Shown here piece by piece: positions 7,895 through 14,200 of a stretch of 15,003 nucleotides of DNA. The translations under genes were made by a program, and so were the position numbers. The notes under the pieces were generated by a model, which saw only the letters and a list, made by a program, of their open reading frames with translations, was not told the DNA's origin and did not search any database. The DNA is from Candidatus Omnitrophota bacterium (GTDB lineage: Bacteria; Omnitrophota; Gorgyraeia; Gygaellales; Profunditerraquicolaceae): assembly GCA_023228185.1 (NCBI GenBank), contig JALOBQ010000014.1:1-15003 (forward strand). Direction: 5' to 3'. Every line of letters starts with the position of its first letter. Within the stretch, counting starts at the first letter, position 1.

Positions 7895-7923
7895 ATATTA
7901 TTACTGATTGATACTGTTGTCAA
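7895..7923 (-). promoter_or_regulatory. Sigma70-like promoter upstream of nfnA
   Basis: The minus strand has TTGACA (7918-7923), a 17-bp spacer and TAATAT (7895-7900), and the -35 extends to TTGACAACA. It starts 26 bp after the hydF stop and is the only good promoter match before nfnA. The terminator at 7832-7867 lies between it and the gene, so productive transcription would need read-through or antitermination. Confidence 0.55.
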
Positions 7924-7948
7924 GTTCTAAATTGTTCTCCCAAATTTA

Positions 7949-9160
7949 CTAATCCAGTTTAACCAAACCACCCTTAAACGGCTCAATCACCCGCTTGAGT
8001 ATTCCGGAAAGATACGCCATAAGTATGCCGTAATTAGTTATTGGCACGCCCGCGGCTTTGGCTTTTTCAACGCGATGCATAATTTCAGCGCGGTTAACCA
8101 TACAGCCTCCGCAGGAAATAATTAATTTATATTTGCTTAACTGCTCGGGAAAATCCCCTCCTGCCGTAACTTCATAATGCAGGTCTTTCTTGGTGTAATT
8201 CAATAACCATGTGGGAATTTTACTGCGGCCGATATCCTCTGCTTGCACGTGATGTGTGCAAGCCTCGGCAATTAAAATTTCGTCACCATCTTTTAAATTA
8301 TCTACAGCATATACGCTCTGAATATAGGCATTAAGATCGCCTTTATGCCTGGCAAAAATTGTAGAAAATGATGTTAAAGGAATATCCTTTGGAAGAATAT
8401 CGCGCACATCTTCAAAAACCTGCGAATCCGTAATTACAAGTTTGGGTTTCTTCTTTAAAGAATTGATACAATCTAAAAGCTCGGTTTCTTTAGTCACATA
8501 AGCAGTGGCATTGGCATCTAAAATATCCCTTAGCACCTGCACCTGGGGTAAAATTAACCTTCCCTGCGGCATAGCGTTATCAATAGGACAAACAAGAACA
8601 ACCACATCTTTTGGGTTAATCAGATCGGCAACTAAAGGAACAGGCGACCAACCTAAAGGCGCCAGTTCCATTATCTTTTCTTTGAGTTGCTCAACCCCTT
8701 GTTTTGTTTTAGAACTTACTTTGACAGAAGGAAGTTTATGCTTTACTAAATAATCTTCAGCCTTTTTGCCAGCTAAATCAGATTTATTGATTACGAACAA
8801 GAACGGTAATTTTTTGCTCTGTAAAACATCCACTAAATCATTTTCAAAACTATCGATCAGTGTATCCGGATTAACAACAATCAAACCCAGGTCTGTTTTC
8901 CTTAATACTACTTGGGTGCGTTTAATCCGCTCTTTGCCTAAAACCCCCTGATCGTCAATGCCGGCTGTATCAATTAACTTACACGGGCCGATAGGCAGTA
9001 TCTCCATTGATTTGTAAACCGGATCGGTTGTTGTTCCGGCGATTTCGGAAACAATTGCCGCGTCCTGTCCGGAAAGAGCGTTAATCAAACTGGATTTTCC
9101 CGTATTCCTCTTGCCAAATATCCCGATATGCAACCTGTTACCTGCCGGTGTCCTATACAT
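7949..9160 (-). CDS. hydF: [FeFe]-hydrogenase maturation GTPase HydF
   Basis: A 403-residue protein of typical HydF length. HydF is the cytoplasmic scaffold on which the [2Fe] subcluster of the H-cluster is assembled before transfer to apo-hydrogenase. The N-terminal GTPase domain shows GKRNTGKSS (16-24), TTTDP (43-47), DTAG (64-67) and NKSD (125-128). The C-terminal domain holds the [4Fe-4S] ligand pattern CTHH (C301, H303) and CGGC (C350, C353). The start ATG is preceded at good spacing by GGAG (9166-9169). Last gene of hydG-hydE-hydF; the gap to hydE is filled by REP-like copy B, which may modulate its translation or the stability of the upstream message. No hydrogenase gene lies nearby. 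Confidence 0.96.
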   Translation of the reverse strand: MYRTPAGNRLHIGIFGKRNTGKSSLINALSGQDAAIVSEIAGTTTDPVYKSMEILPIGPCKLIDTAGIDDQGVLGKERIKRTQVVLRKTDLGLIVVNPDTLIDSFENDLVDVLQSKKLPFLFVINKSDLAGKKAEDYLVKHKLPSVKVSSKTKQGVEQLKEKIMELAPLGWSPVPLVADLINPKDVVVLVCPIDNAMPQGRLILPQVQVLRDILDANATAYVTKETELLDCINSLKKKPKLVITDSQVFEDVRDILPKDIPLTSFSTIFARHKGDLNAYIQSVYAVDNLKDGDEILIAEACTHHVQAEDIGRSKIPTWLLNYTKKDLHYEVTAGGDFPEQLSKYKLIISCGGCMVNRAEIMHRVEKAKAAGVPITNYGILMAYLSGILKRVIEPFKGGLVKLD

Positions 9161-9173
9161 CGTATCTCCTGGT

Positions 9174-9248
9174 TAGGGACGGTTCTCAACTGCATTTAGG
9201 TGTGTCCCTTTTGGGGGACAGTCCTAAATCAAATTAAGAACCGTCCCT
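9174..9248. repeat. REP-like imperfect palindrome, copy B (hydE-hydF junction)
   Basis: A 75-base foldback. AGGGACGGTTCT (9175-9186) pairs with AGAACCGTCCCT (9237-9248) over 12 bp, and TGTCCC (9203-9208) pairs with GGGACA (9215-9220). Bases 9174-9208 are the exact reverse complement of 4155-4189 in copy A; the other arms are similar but diverged. The right end lies inside hydE and encodes its last residues and stop. No T-run follows on either strand, so it is unlikely to be a terminator. An intercistronic hairpin here could stabilise hydGE message or reduce hydF expression. Confidence 0.85.
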
Positions 9249-10284
9249 TAAAAGAATCTGCTTTTGAATAATCAATAAACCTGCCGATTTTTTTAGCCAT
9301 CTTATCCATACAAAAATTACAGGCGCCCACTGGTTCGTTAACGCATCTTTTTTGAGGATATATTTCATAAAGTTTACGATAGGCTTGCGGAGTAAAATTC
9401 GGCATTAAAACATTCGCGCCGCATTTTAAACCTTCCAGTCTGTAATCTCTATCCAAACTTCCCAAAGCAGTTGTTGCCGGAAGATGCGCGTTTTTAGTAA
9501 CTATACGGGTAAGCGCGATAGTTTTTAAAACAAGACCTACATCGCCATTCTCTTTGCCGGCAAATTGCGAATGCTTGTGCGCGATAAACGGGCCAATACC
9601 AATCATATCAAAATCATTGCGTTTAAAAAATATGATATCCTGGGCGATATTTTTTAAGGTTTGGCCGGGCAAGCCAATCAGATTACCCGAGCCAACCTGA
9701 TAACCCAATTCTTTTAAAACCCGTAAACAATTCAGGCGATTTTTAAAATCCATGCGCGGATGCATTGATGAATACAATTTTTCATCGGAAGTTTCTATTT
9801 TTAATAAATACCGGTCAGCTCCGGCAAGCCGCCAAATTTTATAATCCCGCGCTTTTCTTTCTCCCACGCAAAGGGTAACCGCTATATTAAAATTTGATTT
9901 AATTTCTTTAATCAGATCGCCTAGCCAGGCCGCATCCAGCGCAAGATCTTCCCCGGATTGTAAAACCACAGTCTGAATGCCGCAGGAAACAAGGTATTTA
10001 ACCGCATTAAACAGTTTAAGTTTACTTATCCGGTAGCGTTGCAGTTTACGGTTATTTTTATTTAAACCGCAATAAAAACAATCCCTCTGGCAAAAATTAG
10101 AGAATTCTATGATCCCCCGTAAAACAATGCCGTTACCGCAGAACTTTTCCCGCGTTTTATCGGCAAAAAAAAATAACTTTGCTAAATCCGCTTTCGCGTT
10201 TAATGACAACACTTCTTCCAGGTCTTCGGATTTCGGCAAAACAGCGCAATAAATCCTCTTTAAAAGCTTGCCTAATTTAGACAT
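9229..10284 (-). CDS. hydE: [FeFe]-hydrogenase maturase HydE (radical SAM)
   Basis: A 351-residue radical SAM enzyme. The CX3CX2C motif FCQRDCFYC (C65, C69, C72) binds the catalytic [4Fe-4S] cluster, and a second cluster motif CX7CX2C (C314, C322, C325) is present near the C-terminus, as in some but not all HydE proteins. HydE acts on the iron-cyanide-carbonyl-cysteine synthon made by HydG on the way to the [2Fe] subcluster. Its start overlaps the end of hydG by 8 bp, with GAGGGA upstream, so the two are coupled. The last six codons and the stop (9229-9249) lie in REP-like copy B, so the C-terminal residues KGRFLI derive from the repeat rather than a conserved end. The pyrrolysine enzyme PylB is a related family, but hydG and hydF as neighbours settle the call. 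Confidence 0.95.
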   Translation of the reverse strand: MSKLGKLLKRIYCAVLPKSEDLEEVLSLNAKADLAKLFFFADKTREKFCGNGIVLRGIIEFSNFCQRDCFYCGLNKNNRKLQRYRISKLKLFNAVKYLVSCGIQTVVLQSGEDLALDAAWLGDLIKEIKSNFNIAVTLCVGERKARDYKIWRLAGADRYLLKIETSDEKLYSSMHPRMDFKNRLNCLRVLKELGYQVGSGNLIGLPGQTLKNIAQDIIFFKRNDFDMIGIGPFIAHKHSQFAGKENGDVGLVLKTIALTRIVTKNAHLPATTALGSLDRDYRLEGLKCGANVLMPNFTPQAYRKLYEIYPQKRCVNEPVGACNFCMDKMAKKIGRFIDYSKADSFKGRFLI

Positions 10285-11686
10285 ATTCGTCCCTCACTCC
10301 TGAATCAAGATGTTCATAAAACATTTTAAGCATCTTGAGTTCGGCAGGCGCAAGCTTTAAGGCGTAACGCTCAATCATTTTATAACCGGCTTCTTTCACC
10401 GCGGCTGTGGCGAAATCATCAAGGTATTCTTTTAAAGTGATCAGGGCATTCATACTGCATTTACCTTTGATTGTCCCGGGCTTGGCCAATTTCATAAACG
10501 CTTCGCCTGTCCTTTTTCTGCGGTAACAAGCCGCGCAAAAAGAAGGAATATAATCATGAGCGATCAATGAAGCGACAATTTCATCAATCGTGCGATTATC
10601 GCCCAAAGAAAACTGACTGCCTGCCTGCCGATTAGTTAAGCTTGCTTCAGTTTTTCTATTATCAGAGTAACCGCCGGGAGAAGTAGCGGATTCCGCGCTC
10701 ACTTGCGAAACGCCTAAACTCAATAACGTATCGCGCATAACTGCTGATTCGCGTGTGGACATAATAATACCGGTATATGGCACAGCTAACCTTAAAACAG
10801 CAACCACTTTCTTAAAATCTTCATCGGAAATTTTATAAGGCGGATTAAACGATAATTCCGCGCCTTCTGCCGGCTCAATGCGCGGCACGGATATCGTATG
10901 CGGGCCAACTCCAAACTCTTCTTCCATATGTTCTATATGAGTTAGCAGCCCCAGCGTTTCAAAGCGCCAATCATATAAACCATAAAGCGCTCCGATACCG
11001 ATATCGTCAATGCCGGCGGCAAATGCCCTATCCGGAGCGGTAATCCGGTTATCCGGGTCGCTTTTTGGCCCGCGAATATGCATTTTTCGATACGTCTGAT
11101 CATGATAGGTTTCCTGAAAAATTTGGAATGTCCCAATGCCGGAAGATTTAAGCTTCTTAAAATCATCAACGCTCAATGGCGCGCAATTAACGTTAACTCT
11201 TTTTATCTTATTTTTTCCTACGGATACCTGATAAATAGTTTTTATTGCCTGAAGATAATAATCAATATTCTTTAATCCATCAGGAGCAGCCTCGCCGCAA
11301 ACCGCTAAAATCCTTTTATGCCCGCGCTTTAACAACCACTGAACCTGTTGAGAGATCTCTGCGGTACTCAACGCCTTACGTTTTAGTTGGGCGTTATCTG
11401 ATTTAAAACCGCAATACAAACAGGTATTCACGCAAAGATTGCTGATATAAAGCGGCGCAAAAAGCACAACCCTTTTACCATAAATACTTTCCTTAACAAA
11501 ATTTGCCGCAATAAATATCTTCTGAATATATTCCGGCTCTTTAACTAAAAGTAACGCCGCTGACTCTTCCAATGTCAGGCGTTGAAGTAATTTCGCCTTT
11601 TTTAGAATAGCTTCGAATCTATCACTATCTATTTTAGTTGCGTCAGTAAGTAGATTATTTATTCTCTCTTGATCAATATATTTCAT
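10277..11686 (-). CDS. hydG: [FeFe]-hydrogenase maturase HydG (tyrosine lyase, radical SAM)
   Basis: A 469-residue radical SAM tyrosine lyase. HydG cleaves tyrosine to p-cresol and dehydroglycine, which yields the CO and CN- ligands of the H-cluster, and releases an iron-cyanide-carbonyl synthon. The radical SAM motif CVNTCLYC provides C85, C89 and C92. The C-terminal CX2CX22C motif (C384, C387, C410), which holds the auxiliary cluster and is absent from ThiH, is intact and marks this as HydG rather than a thiamine tyrosine lyase. The ATG is preceded by AAGGGAG at good spacing. First gene of the maturase operon; upstream lies the structured 11.7-12.1 kb region, with no convincing hydG promoter seen. 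Confidence 0.96.
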   Translation of the reverse strand: MKYIDQERINNLLTDATKIDSDRFEAILKKAKLLQRLTLEESAALLLVKEPEYIQKIFIAANFVKESIYGKRVVLFAPLYISNLCVNTCLYCGFKSDNAQLKRKALSTAEISQQVQWLLKRGHKRILAVCGEAAPDGLKNIDYYLQAIKTIYQVSVGKNKIKRVNVNCAPLSVDDFKKLKSSGIGTFQIFQETYHDQTYRKMHIRGPKSDPDNRITAPDRAFAAGIDDIGIGALYGLYDWRFETLGLLTHIEHMEEEFGVGPHTISVPRIEPAEGAELSFNPPYKISDEDFKKVVAVLRLAVPYTGIIMSTRESAVMRDTLLSLGVSQVSAESATSPGGYSDNRKTEASLTNRQAGSQFSLGDNRTIDEIVASLIAHDYIPSFCAACYRRKRTGEAFMKLAKPGTIKGKCSMNALITLKEYLDDFATAAVKEAGYKMIERYALKLAPAELKMLKMFYEHLDSGVRDEYV

Positions 11687-11728
11687 CTATGCTCCCTTGT
11701 TGAATAAACAGTAATTTTCTCGCTCAAA

Positions 11729-11892
11729 GTCGATTTTTTAACGCCAATGATCTTTCAAATTTTGGCGGCTGCAGAACTCGGCTGTCCCGCTCAAGCGGAG
11801 ACAGCCTCAAACAGCTTCGCCGTCCCCGTTTTGTCGCCTTACGGCTCCACGGGGATACCCAAAATGCTCAAGCTCCATTGGCTAAAATCGAC
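11729..11892. other. Branched foldback element 1 (candidate structured RNA or non-autonomous mobile repeat)
   Basis: A 164-base region with nested complementarity. The outer stem is GTCGATTTT (11729-11737) with AAAATCGAC (11884-11892), continuing with GCCAATG (11743-11749) and CATTGGC (11876-11882). Inside, ATTTTGG (11759-11765) pairs with CCAAAAT (11859-11865). The centre holds two hairpins: GGCTGTC plus CCGCT pairing back within 11780-11806, and CCCCGT/ACGGGG within 11824-11854 enclosing GCC/GGC. The interior is visibly richer in G+C than its flanks. It does not match an RNA family I recognise. Strand is uncertain; on the minus strand it could be part of a hydG leader. Confidence 0.6.
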
Positions 11893-11969
11893 ATTCGCTC
11901 GAAATCTCACCAGATTCATTCCATGTGCTTGCTACCTGCTACATATTCTATCCCTTTATATTTTGCCGA

Positions 11970-12120
11970 GGGATATTGTGAAGCGTGCATTAGAAAACTT
12001 TCGGCAAATGTGCGCAAGGCTTTACGACGAACGCAGGACCCTACTTTTGCGTAAGACAGTCCGAGAGTGAGTCGTAAACCGTAGCGCACGGCGAAAGTTT
12101 TAGCACGCGAACAATATCCC
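11970..12120. other. Long foldback element 2 (candidate structured RNA or non-autonomous mobile repeat)
   Basis: A 151-base near-continuous hairpin with five perfect stem blocks: 11970-11979 with 12111-12120 (10 bp), 11983-11988 with 12103-12108 (6 bp), 11994-12003 with 12092-12101 (10 bp), 12010-12015 with 12084-12089 (6 bp) and 12021-12028 with 12071-12078 (8 bp). The apical 42 bases contain ACGCA/TGCGT and GGAC/GTCC in interleaved order, so an H-type pseudoknot is possible. Conserved features of 6S RNA, RNase P RNA, SRP RNA and tmRNA are not seen. The small internal loops are asymmetric, which fits a selected RNA or an aged inverted repeat. Confidence 0.6.
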
Positions 12121-12214
12121 GAGTGCAAAATATTAAATAAAATCAAACATCCGTTAAGGTGAAAAATCAACCTGAACGAAAAAATTAATAGTGTTATTTA
12201 CAGTATATTCTATC

Positions 12215-12242
12215 TTGACAACACGGCAATTTCAAGTATACT
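12215..12242 (+). promoter_or_regulatory. Sigma70-like promoter of rpmB
   Basis: TTGACA (12215-12220), a 16-bp spacer and TATACT (12237-12242) lie 29 bp upstream of the rpmB start, on the same strand. The -35 extends to TTGACAACA as at the other two sites. It is placed directly before a gene with a good ribosome binding site and no terminator between, making it the most trustworthy promoter in the window. Confidence 0.75.
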
Positions 12243-12271
12243 TAATAAACTAAATTGAAAGGAAACTTAAA

Positions 12272-12499
12272 ATGCTTAAAAAATGCGCAATCTGCAAAAA
12301 AGGTTCACTTACCGGAAAAAAGATCTCCCGCAAAGGCCAATATAAGGCAAAAGGCGGCACCGGTTCAAAGATCGCCCGTTGGACAATGCGTAAATTCGCT
12401 CCTAACCTTCAGAGCATGCGCATCATGCTTGATGGCAAACTGCAAAGAGTCTACGTCTGCGCCAAGTGCATGAAAAAAGGCAATCTTAAAAGAGCTTAA
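12272..12499 (+). CDS. rpmB: 50S ribosomal protein L28
   Basis: A 75-residue basic protein matching L28, a component of the large ribosomal subunit. Family hallmarks are FAPNLQSMRIMLDGK at 42-56 and the preceding basic segment. Two CX2C pairs (C5/C8 and C63/C66) mark the zinc-binding form of the protein. The ATG is preceded by AAAGGA with about 8 bases spacing. It is the only plus-strand gene here, transcribed alone from the 12215-12242 promoter, and it ends 3 bp from the stop of recJ, which comes from the other direction. A second frame over the same bases (12255-12473) is a shadow. Confidence 0.95.
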   Translation: MLKKCAICKKGSLTGKKISRKGQYKAKGGTGSKIARWTMRKFAPNLQSMRIMLDGKLQRVYVCAKCMKKGNLKRA

Positions 12500-12502
12500 A
12501 TC

Positions 12503-14191
12503 CTACTTAAAAAACATTTCCTTGGCTTCTAAAATCATTGAGCTTGAGCCCTGCCAATTATCTATGCGCGGGGTATAAACTAATTCCAACCAAGCAGCTT
12601 CAATTAAAGCTTGCCGCAGGCTACTCATTCCAAAACCAATCACTTGCATCGTATTTATTCCATCGCTAACCCAAAATTTTAAAGTTTCCCTTCCCAGAGA
12701 CTGCACCGGGCCTTTTAATTTAAGGTTGCGGCTGTAAAATAACGGCTCGGGATTAGCCATACCAAAAGGTTCTAATAATTCACACTCTCTTACCAGGCTC
12801 TGATTTATATCCGCCAACCTGAGCTCCATGTCAACTTCGATCTCAGGCAATAGGTCCACTAAATTAATACGATTATGGGCAAGTTGGTTGATACTATTCC
12901 TGAAATCTTCAAGATTTTCCTTGTAAATCAATAGCCCAGCCGCGTGCGCGTGTCCGCCAAAACTTTCCAGATAATCCTTACAATCCTTTAACGCGTCAAA
13001 TAAATGAAAATTTTTAATCGAACGGCCGGAACCTTTACAAATATTATCGTTTAAAGAAATTACGATTGCCGGACGTAAAAATTTATCGGCAAGTTTCGAA
13101 GCGACAATACCTAAAACGCCGTGATGCCACCCCTCTTTGGCGATCACGATTACTTTATGGTCCTTAAAATTAATTTGGCTGTTGATCAGATCCTCCGCCT
13201 CTTTAAGAATATTACTTTCAGTCTTCTGCCTTTGCCTGTTAAACACCTCTAACTCCGCTGCCAGGCTTCTGGCCTCTTCAGGGTCAACGCAAGTTAAAAG
13301 TTTTAATGAAGTTTCCGCGCTCGCCATCCTGCCAGAGGCATTCAAGCGGGGCGCGATAATAAAGCTGATCGATGTGGTATTAATCTTTTTATCAATAATC
13401 CTGGCGCTCTCCATCAGAGCGCGCAAGCCCGGCCTCTTGATATCGGCAAACCTGGCAATCCCCTCTTTAACGATGATCCGGTTCTCTCCTGTTAAAGGCA
13501 CGCTATCAGCCACTGTGCCAAGCGCCACTAAATCCAATTCATTACCAAGCGTGTCATTAGTTAATGCTTGAGCGAATTTATAAGCCACTCCCACGCCGGC
13601 AAGGTCACGATATGGATAACCGCTATGCTTAAGTTTAGGATTGATAATACTGGATGCCGGGGATAAATTTATCCCGCGCGGCTCATGATGATCGCATACG
13701 ATGACGTCAATATTCGCCGAACGCAATGCCTGGATTTGCTGGTGATCGCTCGTTCCGCAGTCAACAGTGATTACAAGCTTGATCTTATGCTCTTTGGCGA
13801 AATTAACCGCGGCGTCATTTAAACCGTAACCCTCATTGATCCGGTGAGGCAAATGATGGAGAACATCCAAACCCATGCGCGTTAAAATATTTTTTATCAA
13901 CACCGTGCTCGTAATCCCATCGACATCATAATCTCCGAAAACCAGCGTACGATGATGATTCTCGCAGGCATTTTTTACCAAACCAACCGCTTTAGAGATC
14001 TGGGTAAAAAGAAACGCATCATGCATCCCGGATATACCCGGTTTCAAAAAGGCCTGCGCGCAATCCTTTGTATGAATGCCGCGATTGATTATAATTTGAG
14101 CTAAGATTTTGGAAATGCCTAATTCCTGGGAAAATGAATTTTGTAAAGACAGGTGGGGTTTAGCTAAACTTAAGATTTTTGGATTACGCAT
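12503..14191 (-). CDS. recJ: Single-stranded-DNA-specific exonuclease RecJ
   Basis: A 562-residue protein of normal RecJ length. RecJ degrades single-stranded DNA 5' to 3' in recombination and repair, using Mn2+ or Mg2+. The DHH phosphoesterase motifs are present in order: FGDYDVDGIT (D87, D89, D91), VDCGTSDH (D144), CDHHE (D167, H168, H169) and ALGTVADSVPL (D229). Then come APRLNASGRM (280-289), GWHHGVLGIVASKL (354-367) and the DHHA1 signature FGGHAHAAG (411-419), followed by an OB-like C-terminal domain. All metal ligands look intact. It starts 9 bp after the argS stop without a clear ribosome binding site, so translation is probably coupled to argS. Its stop faces that of rpmB across 3 bp, with no terminator hairpin in the gap. 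Confidence 0.96.
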   Translation of the reverse strand: MRNPKILSLAKPHLSLQNSFSQELGISKILAQIIINRGIHTKDCAQAFLKPGISGMHDAFLFTQISKAVGLVKNACENHHRTLVFGDYDVDGITSTVLIKNILTRMGLDVLHHLPHRINEGYGLNDAAVNFAKEHKIKLVITVDCGTSDHQQIQALRSANIDVIVCDHHEPRGINLSPASSIINPKLKHSGYPYRDLAGVGVAYKFAQALTNDTLGNELDLVALGTVADSVPLTGENRIIVKEGIARFADIKRPGLRALMESARIIDKKINTTSISFIIAPRLNASGRMASAETSLKLLTCVDPEEARSLAAELEVFNRQRQKTESNILKEAEDLINSQINFKDHKVIVIAKEGWHHGVLGIVASKLADKFLRPAIVISLNDNICKGSGRSIKNFHLFDALKDCKDYLESFGGHAHAAGLLIYKENLEDFRNSINQLAHNRINLVDLLPEIEVDMELRLADINQSLVRECELLEPFGMANPEPLFYSRNLKLKGPVQSLGRETLKFWVSDGINTMQVIGFGMSSLRQALIEAAWLELVYTPRIDNWQGSSSMILEAKEMFFK

Positions 14192-14200
14192 TAAAGATGA

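Noticed and set aside
11747..12070. 107-codon plus-strand open frame in the hydG-rpmB gap
   Set aside because: It runs across the arms of both foldback elements, has no ribosome binding site, and its translation resembles no protein family; the base pattern is explained by the inverted repeats.
11970..12120. Possibility that element 2 is 6S RNA, RNase P RNA, SRP RNA or tmRNA
   Set aside because: There is no large central bubble as in 6S RNA, no conserved RNase P or SRP core motifs, and no tRNA-like ends as in tmRNA.
11916..12170. 84-codon minus-strand open frame in the same gap
   Set aside because: It spans the whole of element 2 on the other strand, lacks a ribosome binding site and shows no recognisable motifs.
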